64,000 nt of DNA from Celeribacter neptunius (GCF_900113955.1 NZ_FORH01000008.1:186001-250000), one strand, 5' to 3'. Shown: positions 24,906 to 33,473, numbered from the stretch's first letter. Numbers and translations are program-made. Notes: generated by a model from the letters alone, not told the origin.

Positions 24906-26501
24906 TCACTCCTTGGTCACCGACTGCAATTGCAGCAGGAAGGAGGGCTCGAGCGAGAAATTCCCGACCCGATCCGTGGTCACCGCATTCTGTTTCCAGT
25001 TGGCGACAAAGACCCAAGGGGCGTCTTCCTGAACGATCGCCTGCATTTCCTTGTAGAGCGTGGCGCGTTCCTCCTGATTGGTGGACACACGGGCTTTTTC
25101 CAACAGCGCGTCGACCTCGGGGTTGGAATAATAGCCGGAGTTGAAGCCGCCCTTGTCGGGCCAGGCCTCGGTCCGCAGAGCCAAAAACGGCAGGGTGTCC
25201 GGGTCATTGGTCATCCAGGCCATCTCGGCCATGTCCGCCTTGCCCTCGAGGCCGGGGTTCACCTCGCCCAGGAAAGTGTTCCATTCATAGGTCTCGATTT
25301 TCACGTCCAATCCGACGGCCTCGAGATCGGCCTGGATCGCCGTGCCCATGGGGATCGGGTCGAGCATGCCGGAGCCGCCCTCGGTGACGTAGAAGGTCAG
25401 AGAGGCGCCCTCGGCCCCGGCCTCGGCCAGAAGTTCCTTGGCCTTTTCCGGGTCGTAGGGATAGGGATCGAGCGCCTCGTTATAGGCCCAGGCGAAAGCG
25501 GGCGGGGTCGGTCCGGCGGCGACATCGGCGGTGCCTTCGAGCACGTCATTCACCAGCGCCTCTTTGTTGATCGCGTAATTGGCGGCCTGACGGACGCGTT
25601 TGTCGGCAAAGGGGCCTTCTTTGGCGTTGAGGATCAGGAACCAGAGATGCGGTCCGGCCTGTTCGACGATATTGAAAGCGTCGCTTTGGAATTGCGACAG
25701 CGCGGTCGGCGGCACCTCGACCATCATGTCGATGCCGCCAGCGAGCATTTCGGCGACGCGGGTGTTGGCATCCGTGATGGGACGGAACACCACCGCCTCT
25801 GTGCCGGCGGGATCGCCCCAGTAATCGGGGTTCTTCTCGATCACCACGGCCTCGTTGGAGCGCCATTCGGCGAATTTGAACGGGCCGGTGCCCGCCGGGT
25901 TACGGCCGAAATCGACGCCATTTGCCTCGACCGCCGCGGGCGAGACCATCAACCCCGTGGGATAGGCGAGATTGGACAGGAAGGGCGCGTAGGGGCCGTT
26001 CAGTTTGAATTTCACGGTGTACGTATCCACCGCTGTCGTTTCTTCGATCGCCGAGAAGAAGAAGGCCAGCGGGAAAGGTCCGGTGTTGTAATAGGGGTGG
26101 TCCTCATTGAGCATCCGGTCGAAATTGAATTTCACCGCCTCGGCGTTGAAGGGTGTGCCATCGTGGAACATTACGCCTTCGCGCAGATGGAATGTGTATT
26201 CCGTGCCGTCCTCGGAGATCTCCCAGCTGGTCGCCAGACCCGGGGCCACTTCGAGCGTGCCGGGGGCGTATTTCACCAGGCCTTCGTAGAGATTTACCAG
26301 AATGCGGAAGTCATTCACCGCCGTCACCGCCGCCGGGTCGAGCGATTTGGGTTCGGCGATCTGACCGACGATCAGCACGCCTTCGGGGGTTTGTGCGAAG
26401 GCCGGGGCCCCCAGCGTGACCAGGCCGCTCATCAGCGCCGCGCCGGCCGTGGCCATCAGGCCGCTCATCAGGCCGCGACGTGTCCAATTGAAAAGTTCCA
26501 T
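24906..26501 (-). CDS. Peptide-type ABC importer, periplasmic binding protein
   Basis: Extracellular solute-binding protein family 5, 531 residues. The N-terminus has a Tat-like signal (WTRRGLMSGLMATAGAA) with likely cleavage after APAFA. The family elements EPKSLDPAAVTAVNDF, NLYEGLVKY and GTGPFKFAEW are visible. The start at 26501 has GGGAG 8 nt upstream; a GTG at 26510 is too close to it. It is first in the operon. The substrate could be a peptide, glutathione or an opine-like compound; the linked DUF1028 gene does not settle it. Confidence 0.9.
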   Translation of the reverse strand: MELFNWTRRGLMSGLMATAGAALMSGLVTLGAPAFAQTPEGVLIVGQIAEPKSLDPAAVTAVNDFRILVNLYEGLVKYAPGTLEVAPGLATSWEISEDGTEYTFHLREGVMFHDGTPFNAEAVKFNFDRMLNEDHPYYNTGPFPLAFFFSAIEETTAVDTYTVKFKLNGPYAPFLSNLAYPTGLMVSPAAVEANGVDFGRNPAGTGPFKFAEWRSNEAVVIEKNPDYWGDPAGTEAVVFRPITDANTRVAEMLAGGIDMMVEVPPTALSQFQSDAFNIVEQAGPHLWFLILNAKEGPFADKRVRQAANYAINKEALVNDVLEGTADVAAGPTPPAFAWAYNEALDPYPYDPEKAKELLAEAGAEGASLTFYVTEGGSGMLDPIPMGTAIQADLEAVGLDVKIETYEWNTFLGEVNPGLEGKADMAEMAWMTNDPDTLPFLALRTEAWPDKGGFNSGYYSNPEVDALLEKARVSTNQEERATLYKEMQAIVQEDAPWVFVANWKQNAVTTDRVGNFSLEPSFLLQLQSVTKE

Positions 26502-26547
26502 CTCGTGCACTCCCTGCTTTGTCGATGGTCTGTTATTGGAATCGAAT

Positions 26548-26585
26548 TTATCACGATAATTTGCATAGTCAATTTTTCATGATAA
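26548..26585. promoter_or_regulatory. Paired palindromic operators between dppA-like and DUF1028 genes
   Basis: TTATCACGATAA (26548-26559) is a palindrome TTATC-NN-GATAA. TTTTCATGATAA (26574-26585) is a second copy with one mismatch, 26 bp centre to centre. Both lie in the divergent promoter region. The FCD/GntR regulator at the end of the importer operon is the natural candidate to bind them. Confidence 0.6.
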
Positions 26586-26671
26586 ATAGGAGAGGTGCCG
26601 GCCAAGCCCTGCTCATAATCGCGCCGAACCGTTCAGTCAGACCATCTTCAGATCACAAGAGGACCGCTCGC

Positions 26672-27337
26672 ATGACCTTTTCCATTCTCGTCAAGGACCC
26701 CGAGACCGGCGCCATCGCAGGCGCGGCGGCCACCGGTTCGCTCTGTGTCGGCGGATGGGTGCTGCGTGGCGATCTGCGCGCGGGCATGTCGGCCTCGCAA
26801 GGCGCGTCCCCCTCGACATTCTGGGGCGAAGACGTGCTCGCGGCGATGCGGGGCGGGCAGGGCGCGGCAGAGGCGGTCGCCGCCGTCACGACCCCGGATC
26901 GCAAGCGCGCCGACCGGCAACTCTCGGCACTGGATCTCAGCGGGCAGGGGGCGGCCTTCACCGGCGAGGGCAACACCGATGCCAAGGGCGCGGTGCGGTT
27001 CGAGAATGGTGTGGTGGCGGGCAACTTGCTCAGCGATCTCAAGGTCCTGGAGGCGATCCGGGATGGTTATCTCGCGGCCTCCGGGCCGCTTGGCACGCGG
27101 CTTATCACGGCGCTGCGCGCCGGCGCGGCGGCGGGGGGCGACAGTCGCGGACTTCTCTCGGCGGCGCTGTTGATCCTGCATGAGGATCGCGCGCCCCTGA
27201 CACTCCGGGTGGACTATCACGAGAGCGATCCGATCGGTGCGCTTGCGACGCTTTGCGGTAAGGCGACCAGTGGCGACTATGCCTTCTGGGCGCGTCAGGT
27301 GCCGTCGCTGAGCGATCCGATGCGCGGCCTCGACTGA
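26672..27337 (+). CDS. DUF1028 family protein
   Basis: Protein of 221 residues with the DUF1028 pattern: MTFSILVKDPETGAIAGAAATGS at the start, GMSASQGAS, and NMxGNLL-like GVVAGNLLSDLKVLEA. DUF1028 proteins have an Ntn-hydrolase-like fold and often sit beside peptide or amino-acid importers, which suggests cleavage of an imported substrate; this is not demonstrated. AAGAGG precedes the ATG; the open frame upstream to 26519 includes the operators and is not coding. Confidence 0.82.
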   Translation: MTFSILVKDPETGAIAGAAATGSLCVGGWVLRGDLRAGMSASQGASPSTFWGEDVLAAMRGGQGAAEAVAAVTTPDRKRADRQLSALDLSGQGAAFTGEGNTDAKGAVRFENGVVAGNLLSDLKVLEAIRDGYLAASGPLGTRLITALRAGAAAGGDSRGLLSAALLILHEDRAPLTLRVDYHESDPIGALATLCGKATSGDYAFWARQVPSLSDPMRGLD

Positions 27338-27431
27338 GCCGGGACGCGCGCAAGGGGAGGGCGTTTCGCTTTACATCACGGGGTGGCTCCGGTAAGCGCG
27401 GGGGCAAGTTTGAGAGGGGCGAAACGAGCTC

Positions 27432-28184
27432 ATGTGCGATACTTCCATCATCATCCCCTGCCGCAATGAAGCGGAGAATATCGGTGCGCTTCTCGACGAG
27501 ATCGCCACGGCCTGTGTGCCGATCGGTCCTTATGAGATCATTGTCATCGATGACGCTTCCGACGACGGCATGGCGGAGATCCTGGCAAAACGGATGAAAT
27601 TCATGCCGCAGCTGCGGGTGATCCGTCACGACCGCTCCGGCGGGCAATCGGCCGGGGTGCATAGCGGCGTGCGCGCCGCCCGTGGCACGGTGTGCTGCAC
27701 GCTCGATGGCGACGGTCAGAACCCGGGCACGGAAATTCCCAATATGATCGCGCCCTTTGCCGGGCCGGAGGGGGCGAAGATCGGTCTCGTCGCCGGGCAG
27801 CGGGTCGGGCGTCAGGACACGTTCTCGAAACGCTACGCGTCCAAGTTTGCCAATGCGCTGCGCGCCAAAATCCTCAAGGACGGCACCCGCGACACCGGCT
27901 GCGGGCTCAAGGCCTTTCGTCGCGACGATTTTCTCGGGCTGCCCTATTTCGATCATATGCACCGCTATCTGCCGGCGCTGTTCGCCCGCGATGGCTGGCA
28001 GATCGCCCATGTCGACGTGTCGCACCGGGCGCGCGGCGGTGGCCGGTCGCATTACTCGAACCTGCAACGCGGCCTGGTCGGCATTGTCGATCTGATGGGG
28101 GTGGCCTGGCTGCTCAGGCGCCGCAAGAAATCGCGGCCGGAAGAGATCGTGGCAGAGGTGATGACCCCGCAGGCGGGGGAGTGA
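27432..28184 (+). CDS. Family 2 glycosyltransferase (dolichyl/undecaprenyl-phosphate sugar synthase type)
   Basis: GT-A glycosyltransferase of 250 residues: IIIPCRNEAENI, IDDASDDG and the metal-binding CTLDGDGQNP. Late elements GCGLKAFRR and HRARGGGRSHY match ArnC/DPM1-type enzymes that load a sugar on a polyprenyl phosphate. There is no C-terminal membrane domain. Followed 4 bp later by a LAB_N protein and then an ArnT-like transferase, so the three probably decorate lipid A or another envelope glycan. Confidence 0.88.
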   Translation: MCDTSIIIPCRNEAENIGALLDEIATACVPIGPYEIIVIDDASDDGMAEILAKRMKFMPQLRVIRHDRSGGQSAGVHSGVRAARGTVCCTLDGDGQNPGTEIPNMIAPFAGPEGAKIGLVAGQRVGRQDTFSKRYASKFANALRAKILKDGTRDTGCGLKAFRRDDFLGLPYFDHMHRYLPALFARDGWQIAHVDVSHRARGGGRSHYSNLQRGLVGIVDLMGVAWLLRRRKKSRPEEIVAEVMTPQAGE

Positions 28185-28188
28185 GCCG

Positions 28189-28521
28189 ATGACCTGGCTG
28201 ATGACGATCCTGCATGTCGACACGCTGCCCGAGCTCTGGTGGGTGCTCTTCGGTCTGTCGGCGCAGCTGATGTTTACCGCCCGGTTTCTGGTGCAATGGA
28301 TCGCCTCTGAGCGGGCGAAGGATTCCGTCATGCCGGTGGCGTTCTGGTATTTCTCGCTGGCCGGCGGGCTGATGCTGTTTGCCTATGCGGTCTATCGCAA
28401 GGATCCCGTGTTCGTGCTCGGCCAGTCGCTGGGCGTCATCATCTATTTCCGCAATCTCTGGCTGATCTATGCAAACCGACGCGCCCAAAACACCCCAAGC
28501 GACACCAGCCTCTCCGAGTGA
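28189..28521 (+). CDS. LAB_N (lipid-A-disaccharide synthase N-terminal domain) membrane protein
   Basis: Protein of 110 residues matching the LAB_N family: WWVLFGLSAQLMFTARFLVQWIASE, VMPVAFWYFSLAGGLMLFAYA and FVLGQSLGVIIYFRNLWLI. Three hydrophobic helices are seen. LAB_N proteins are small membrane proteins found with polyprenyl-sugar transferases. The 3' end overlaps the next gene by 53 bp. Confidence 0.88.
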   Translation: MTWLMTILHVDTLPELWWVLFGLSAQLMFTARFLVQWIASERAKDSVMPVAFWYFSLAGGLMLFAYAVYRKDPVFVLGQSLGVIIYFRNLWLIYANRRAQNTPSDTSLSE

Positions 28522-29923
28522 ATGGCTGCCACTGGCGGCTGGCTTTGCGCTGTTGGCCGTGGCGCTGCGGCTCTTGGCGCTTGCCTTTGATCGCACCGAT
28601 CTTTTCGTCGATGAGGTGCAATATTGGTTCTGGGGGCAGAACCTCGATTTCGGCTATTATTCCAAGCCGCCGCTGATTGGCTGGCTGATCCGGGCGGTGA
28701 CCGACCTGGTGGGCTCGGATGCCGCCTTCTGGGTGCGCATGCCCGGGGCGGTGCTGCATGGGGTCACCGCGCTTTTGCTCGGCGCTGTGGCGGCACGATT
28801 GGCAGGGCGCAGGGCGGCGCTCTGGACCGTGGGGCTCTATCTGAGCCTGCCGTTTGTGGCGCTGGGCTCGGTGATGATCTCGACCGATACGGTGATGGCG
28901 CCCGCCTACGCGGCCGCGCTTTTGTTCTTCTTCCGCACGGCCGAGACGCGGCAGATGCGCGATGCGCTGGCCACCGGGATCTTTGCCGGTCTCGCCTTCA
29001 TGGCGAAATATGCCGCGATCTATTTTCTCGCCGGCGCGGCGATGGTGATGCTCAGCCAGCCGCAATTTCGGCCGGGCTGGCGCAATCTCACGCTGATGCT
29101 CGCCGGCTTTGCGGCGGTGATTTCGCCCAATGTGATGTGGAACCTGTCGCATGATCTGACCACGGTCGCGCATACGATGGACAATGCCGGCTGGGTGCGG
29201 CACGGCGCGGCTTTCGATTTCGGCTCCATGGCGGAATTCGTGCTGAGCCAGTTCGGGGTTTTCGGCCCGGTGACCATGGCGGCTCTGATCCTCGCCTATC
29301 TCCGGCCGTTGAGAGGCGCGGGCGGTATGCGCCCCGCTCTGGTGCTGTTTTCCATTCCGGCGCTCCTGGTGGTGACGGTGCAGGCGCTCCTGGACAAGGC
29401 CTATGCCAATTGGGCGATTGCCAGCTATTTCGCCGGGGTGATCCTTGCCGTGACCGTGCTGCCGCCGCTCTGGCGCAAGATCGCGCTGGTGATCAACCTG
29501 GCGCTTTCGGCGCTCTTGCCGCTGATCATTGTCCTGGCGCCCTGGCCCGAGCTGAACGGGCGGCCCTTGGCGGAGCGTTATCTCGGGCGTCACGCCCTGT
29601 CCGAGAGCATTCTCGATCTCGCAGAGCGCGAAGGCCTGCCCGTGGTCACGGGAAATCGCGATATCATCGCCGATCTGTTCTATATCGGGCGTGACCGGGG
29701 CGTCGCGCTTTATGCGCTGCCCGAGACCGGGCGGGCGTCGAGCTATTACGCGCAGAACCGGGCGTTGCCTTCCGGGCAGGAGGGCGACGTGCTGGTGATC
29801 TGGGCCGGCGAGCCTGTCCCCTGCAAAGATCTGATCCCCTTGGAGGGGTTGGTTCTGACCGGGGTCTACAGCCGAAGCGCGCTTCATGCCGGACGTGTGT
29901 CCGCGCAATGCCTGTTCGACTGA
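28469..29923 (+). CDS. ArnT-like glycosyltransferase family 39 protein
   Basis: Membrane glycosyltransferase of 484 residues with about ten or more helices. The conserved first periplasmic loop FVDEVQYWFWGQNLDFGYYS has the catalytic-type acidic pair, followed by KPPLIGWLIRA as in PMT/ArnT enzymes. It should transfer a sugar from a polyprenyl phosphate carrier to lipid A or a protein on the periplasmic side. The ATG at 28469 lies inside the LAB_N gene; no later start is in frame before the first helix. Confidence 0.87.
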   Translation: MQTDAPKTPQATPASPSEWLPLAAGFALLAVALRLLALAFDRTDLFVDEVQYWFWGQNLDFGYYSKPPLIGWLIRAVTDLVGSDAAFWVRMPGAVLHGVTALLLGAVAARLAGRRAALWTVGLYLSLPFVALGSVMISTDTVMAPAYAAALLFFFRTAETRQMRDALATGIFAGLAFMAKYAAIYFLAGAAMVMLSQPQFRPGWRNLTLMLAGFAAVISPNVMWNLSHDLTTVAHTMDNAGWVRHGAAFDFGSMAEFVLSQFGVFGPVTMAALILAYLRPLRGAGGMRPALVLFSIPALLVVTVQALLDKAYANWAIASYFAGVILAVTVLPPLWRKIALVINLALSALLPLIIVLAPWPELNGRPLAERYLGRHALSESILDLAEREGLPVVTGNRDIIADLFYIGRDRGVALYALPETGRASSYYAQNRALPSGQEGDVLVIWAGEPVPCKDLIPLEGLVLTGVYSRSALHAGRVSAQCLFD

Positions 29924-29942
29924 ACCTCAATTGAGCCTCAGT
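29921..29942 (+). repeat. 11-bp duplication at the stop codon of the ArnT-like gene
   Basis: TGAACCTCAAT (29921-29931, starting at the stop codon) is followed by TGAGCCTCAGT (29932-29942), 9 of 11 bases identical. Confidence 0.4.
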
Positions 29943-30007
29943 TGTGTCCATGCAAATGGCGCCGATCGGATCGCCGGACGCTATGTGAACCCGCCACATG
30001 AAAACGA

Positions 30008-30034
30008 CCGGCCTGCGCCTTTTGGGCAGGCCGG
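30008..30034. terminator. Bidirectional terminator between convergent glycan genes
   Basis: CCGGCCTGC (30008-30016) pairs with GCAGGCCGG (30026-30034). T-rich DNA follows on the plus strand (GCTTTGATTTT) and TCGTTTTC on the minus strand. It serves the ArnT-like and the sugar-transferase genes. Confidence 0.75.
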
Positions 30035-30058
30035 CCGCTTTGATTTTAGGAGTGGTCC

Positions 30059-30109
30059 CAGGGGGTTGGCCATGGGGTTTGGCCATGGAGTTTGACCGTG
30101 GGGCGGGCC
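30059..30109. repeat. Degenerate 13-bp tandem repeat
   Basis: ATGGGGTTTGGCC (30072-30084), ATGGAGTTTGACC (30085-30097), a degenerate GTGGGGCGGGCC (30098-30109), and a truncated first unit before them. It lies 24-74 bp downstream of the sugar-transferase stop on the minus strand. Confidence 0.5.
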
Positions 30110-30132
30110 GTGGATCTGGCGGTGTCGGAACT

Positions 30133-30813
30133 TCAGTGCCCCGTGGGTTTCAAGACCACGGTGACCGTGCGCAGGATCAGTGCGATATCGGTCATCAGGC
30201 TGAGCTTGCGATAATAGAGATTGTCGAATTTGATCCGGGCGACAAAGCTGGTCTCGCCACGGCCCGAGACCTGCCAAAGGCCGGTGATGCCCGGGCGCAT
30301 CTTGAAATAGGCTTCGCCCTTTGCCGCCTCATACATCATCTGCTGGCTGGGCATGAAGGGGCGAGGACCGACAAAGCTCATGTCGCCCTTGAGCACGTTG
30401 AGCACCTGCGGCAATTCATCGAGCGAGGTCTTGCGGATGAAATTGCCGATCTTGGTGATCCGCGGATCATGGCGCAGTTTCTGATAGGTCTGCCATTCTT
30501 TCGCGATCTCAGGATTTTCCTGACAGAGCTTCAGCAAGATCGCATCCGCGTCGACATGCATCGAACGCAGCTTGTAAAACTGGAATGTCTTGCCGTTCCG
30601 TCCGACGCGCCGCTGGGCGTAAAAGGCCGGACCACCGTCGAGCTTGACCAGAAGCGCCAGGATCAGAATGACCGGCACCACAATCGGCGAGACCATGAAG
30701 AAGAAGAGCAGATCAAACAGACGTTTCCCGACACTTTTATAGAGCGAGAACTTCGCCTTTGATGTGGGGTGTATAAGTGAGAAATCTTGGGAGGACTTAG
30801 AAACATATGTCAT
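30133..30813 (-). CDS. Polyprenyl-phosphate sugar transferase (exopolysaccharide initiation)
   Basis: Protein of 226 residues with a basic N-terminus, one hairpin-like membrane segment (LFDLLFFFMVSPIVVPVILIL), and the catalytic domain of the bacterial sugar transferase family: FYKLRSM, RKTSLDELPQ, FVGPRP and PGITGLWQVSGRG. It adds the first sugar phosphate to undecaprenyl phosphate (ExoY/WbaP C-terminal type). The start at 30813 has GGGGAAAACC upstream; the 22-codon open extension is not family-like. Confidence 0.9.
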   Translation of the reverse strand: MTYVSKSSQDFSLIHPTSKAKFSLYKSVGKRLFDLLFFFMVSPIVVPVILILALLVKLDGGPAFYAQRRVGRNGKTFQFYKLRSMHVDADAILLKLCQENPEIAKEWQTYQKLRHDPRITKIGNFIRKTSLDELPQVLNVLKGDMSFVGPRPFMPSQQMMYEAAKGEAYFKMRPGITGLWQVSGRGETSFVARIKFDNLYYRKLSLMTDIALILRTVTVVLKPTGH

Positions 30814-31456
30814 GGTTTTCCCCAACCGTAAGAACGAACCAACTACCAACGCGTAACTTTGCGACTGTGACTTAGTCACTCTACTGCTGTCGCGAGAATT
30901 TGTTTACCCTATGGTAACCATTTTTTCGGGAAAGATTGAACCAACTCTGTTGCCGCGGCGCAGAATTCGCCGATGCTGATGCAAAAAGCATCGCTTTGAA
31001 GTTCGGACTATTTGAAATTTATGGTTAATATGACGATTTTGCGAAATATTGCGACCTGCGCTGTTAGCGAAAATACGCCCAATCGGGAAACGATTCGCCT
31101 TGGGGCGGACGGGAGGCGCTGCGATGCAGCAGCGGGCCGGGGTCTGTTGATTCCATCTGGCCGGGGACACCGCCCAAGAGAATGGGAAAGAGAATGGGAA
31201 TGTGGGTGGAACACGAGGTAGAAGCGGAGGGTGCGCAGCTGAAGTTTCTGCCTGCCGTCGATCCTCTCTCTCGTCGCCGTGCTTGACGCGGGCGATCAGG
31301 CGGGGGCACAAAGTGCCTCGATTGGCTGAAACCTGGCGCCCCCACGGTGCGCTTGATCTCAACGGTGTGTTTGACATCAACAGGGTGCCCAGGCGTGAAC
31401 GGCGCTGCGTTGCGGCCCCGGGCGCCTGAGGCGGAACAAAGGAACATGGAAGAACA
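30814..31456. other. Gene-free stretch between the sugar transferase and modB
   Basis: About 640 bp with no supported gene on either strand. It begins AT-rich (30880-31060, with several GTTACC/GGTTAATATG-type segments), as expected of promoter DNA for the sugar transferase. The part from 31170 holds short tandem repeats (31178-31201 and a looser 18-bp pair TTGATCTCAACG / TTGACATCAACA at 31353-31388). No modA-like coding sequence and no clear ModE-type palindrome was found. Confidence 0.55.
31178..31201. repeat. 12-bp direct duplication
   Basis: GAGAATGGGAAA (31178-31189) and GAGAATGGGAAT (31190-31201), 11 of 12 identical, adjacent. Non-coding. Confidence 0.55.
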
Positions 31457-32161
31457 ATGGCGGATGCAAGTGCCTGGTTCGGCGCCGAGGAATGGCAGGC
31501 CATCGCCCTGTCGCTGAAAGTGGCCTTCTGGGCCTCGCTTCTGAGCCTGCCGTTCGGGGTTTTCATCGCCTATGCGCTGGCGCGCTGGCGCTTTCCCGGG
31601 CGACAGCTCCTCAATGGGCTGGTGCATCTGCCGCTGATCCTGCCGCCGGTGGTCACCGGTTACCTGCTGCTTCTGACCTTTGGTGCCCGCGCGCCTCTGG
31701 GGGCGTTCCTCAAGGATTTCGGCATCGTCTTTTCCTTTCGCTGGACCGGTGCGGCGCTGGCCGCGGCCATCATGGGCTTTCCGCTGATGGTCCGTGCGAT
31801 CCGGCTGTCGATCGAGGCGGTGGACCGCAAGTTGGAGGAGGCCGGGTCCTCTCTCGGGGCCTCGCCTTTGCGGGTCTTCTTCGAAGTCACCTTGCCGCTG
31901 TCCTGGCCCGGCATTCTCGCGGGTGCGGTGCTGGCCTTTGCCAAGGCGCTGGGCGAATTTGGCGCGACGATCACCTTTGTCTCCAATATTCCGGGCGAGA
32001 CCCGGACGCTGCCCTCGGCGATCTACGCGTTTCTTCAGGTGCCGGGCCAAGAGGGCGCGGCGCTCAGGCTGGTCGCGGTCTCGGTCACCCTCGCGATGGC
32101 GGCGCTTCTGGCGTCGGAGCTTCTGGCGCGTCGCGTGGCGCGCAAGGGGGCGGCGCGATGA
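31457..32161 (+). CDS. modB: Molybdate ABC transporter permease
   Basis: ModB permease of 234 residues, five or six membrane helices. The coupling loop is EEAGSSLGASPLRVFFEVTLP. PLILPPVVTGYLLL and AKALGEFGATITFVSNIPGETRTLP are typical of ModB. AAGGAACATGGAAGAACA precedes the ATG. It is coupled to modC by an ATGA overlap. A periplasmic ModA gene, normally first in this operon, is not found upstream in the window. Confidence 0.92.
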   Translation: MADASAWFGAEEWQAIALSLKVAFWASLLSLPFGVFIAYALARWRFPGRQLLNGLVHLPLILPPVVTGYLLLLTFGARAPLGAFLKDFGIVFSFRWTGAALAAAIMGFPLMVRAIRLSIEAVDRKLEEAGSSLGASPLRVFFEVTLPLSWPGILAGAVLAFAKALGEFGATITFVSNIPGETRTLPSAIYAFLQVPGQEGAALRLVAVSVTLAMAALLASELLARRVARKGAAR

Positions 32162-33258
32162 GCATGCAGATTGCCCTGCGGCATGGCTTTGCCGATTTCA
32201 CGCTGGATGTGACGTTCGACGTGCCGGCCGGGATCACCGTCCTGTTCGGCCGGTCCGGTTCTGGCAAGTCCACGGTCATTCGCGCCGTCGCCGGGTTGCT
32301 CCATCCGGAACGCGCGCGGATCGAGCTCGAAGGCAGGGTGCTTTGCGACACCGCGGCCGGGATCTGCCTGCCGCCGCACAGGCGGCGGATCGGCACGATC
32401 TTTCAGGACGCGCGGCTGTTTCCGCATCTCACCGTGAAGAAGAACCTCGATTTCGGTCGCCGGTTCGCCCGCCGGAGCGTGTCGGAGCGCGAGGTGGCGC
32501 AGATGGTCGAGATGCTCGGCATCGGTGCGCTGCTCGACCGCCGGCCCGATGGTCTGTCGGGCGGGGAACAGCAACGTGTCGCCATCGGTCGGGCACTCTT
32601 GTCCGGGGCGGAGTTGATTCTCGCCGACGAGCCGCTGGCGGCGCTGGATGAGGCGCGCAAGGCGGAGATCCTGCCCTATTTCGAGCGCTTACGCGACGAA
32701 TTGTCCGTGCCGATGCTCTATGTCAGTCACAGCCCCGCCGAGGTGGCACGGCTCGCGACCACGGTGATCGCGCTGGAGCGTGGCAAGGTGATCGCGCAGG
32801 GACCCGCCACCGAGATCCTCAGCGATCCGGATGTGCTGCCGGTGGGGGCCGCGGGCGCCGGGGCGCTGATCCTTGCGACGCTCAAGATGCATCACCCGGA
32901 CGGGGTGAGCGAGCTCAGCGCCGGTGGCGCGCCGCTGTTCCTGCCGCAGGTCGAGGCGGTGCCCGGGGCCGAGCTGCGCCTGCGCATTGCGGCGCATGAG
33001 GTGATTTTGTCACCCAGGCGTCCCGAGGGCCTTTCGGCACTCAATATCCTCTCCGGCACGATCGCCGAGCTGCGCGAGGAACCGGGCACCGGCGTGCTGG
33101 TGGTGTTGGACACCCCGGCCGGGCGGATCCTGTCCCAGATCACCCGCCGTTCCGCCACGGCCCTGGCCCTGCGCGAGGGCATGCCCTGTCATGCGGTGAT
33201 CAAGACATTGTCGATTGCCCGCGAGAATTACGGCGGGGGAAACCCTCGCGGAGTTTGA
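32158..33258 (+). CDS. modC: Molybdate ABC transporter ATP-binding protein
   Basis: ATPase of 366 residues: Walker A GRSGSGKST, Q-loop FQDARLFPHLTV, signature LSGGEQQRVAIGRALL, Walker B LILADEPLAALD. The C-terminal region (about residues 295-360, LNILSGTIAEL) is a TOBE/MOP molybdate-binding domain. The ATG overlaps the modB stop as ATGA. Immediately at its stop codon a 14-bp tandem repeat begins. Confidence 0.93.
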   Translation: MSMQIALRHGFADFTLDVTFDVPAGITVLFGRSGSGKSTVIRAVAGLLHPERARIELEGRVLCDTAAGICLPPHRRRIGTIFQDARLFPHLTVKKNLDFGRRFARRSVSEREVAQMVEMLGIGALLDRRPDGLSGGEQQRVAIGRALLSGAELILADEPLAALDEARKAEILPYFERLRDELSVPMLYVSHSPAEVARLATTVIALERGKVIAQGPATEILSDPDVLPVGAAGAGALILATLKMHHPDGVSELSAGGAPLFLPQVEAVPGAELRLRIAAHEVILSPRRPEGLSALNILSGTIAELREEPGTGVLVVLDTPAGRILSQITRRSATALALREGMPCHAVIKTLSIARENYGGGNPRGV

Positions 33259-33339
33259 GGCCCACTCTTTGCGACCCACTCCTTGCGGCCCAGTCTTCGA
33301 GGAGCAGCCTTTGAGGCCCAGTCTTTGAGGTCGGTCAAA
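33256..33339 (+). repeat. 14-bp tandem repeat starting on the modC stop codon
   Basis: Six consecutive 14-bp units begin exactly at the TGA of modC: TGAGGCCCACTCTT, TGCGACCCACTCCT, TGCGGCCCAGTCTT, CGAGGAGCAGCCTT, TGAGGCCCAGTCTT, and a diverged TGAGGTCGGTCAAA. Units 1, 3 and 5 differ by only one or two bases. There is no coding potential. Confidence 0.8.
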
Positions 33340-33438
33340 GTGCCGTAAGAGGCGTTAGGATAGAGAATTTTCAGAAGTCGCAAGAAAAGCTATACTTGCG
33401 TATGCCGGAAAAAACGTTACACATGCAAGAAATTGAAT

Positions 33439-33456
33439 ATTAGGCGGATGCCTAAT
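33439..33456. promoter_or_regulatory. Inverted repeat before the RND exporter genes
   Basis: ATTAGGC-GGAT-GCCTAAT, a perfect 7-4-7 inverted repeat, 17 bp before the start codon and just before the ribosome site. It could be a TetR- or MarR-type operator or a translational hairpin; no regulator gene is adjacent. Confidence 0.5.
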
Positions 33457-33473
33457 CACAGACAGAGGTCCAC

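Noticed and set aside
31202-31429. 75-codon frame in front of modB, considered as a modA remnant
   Set aside because: Arg/Gly-rich product with no signal peptide or binding-protein pattern; the region is repeat-rich non-coding DNA.
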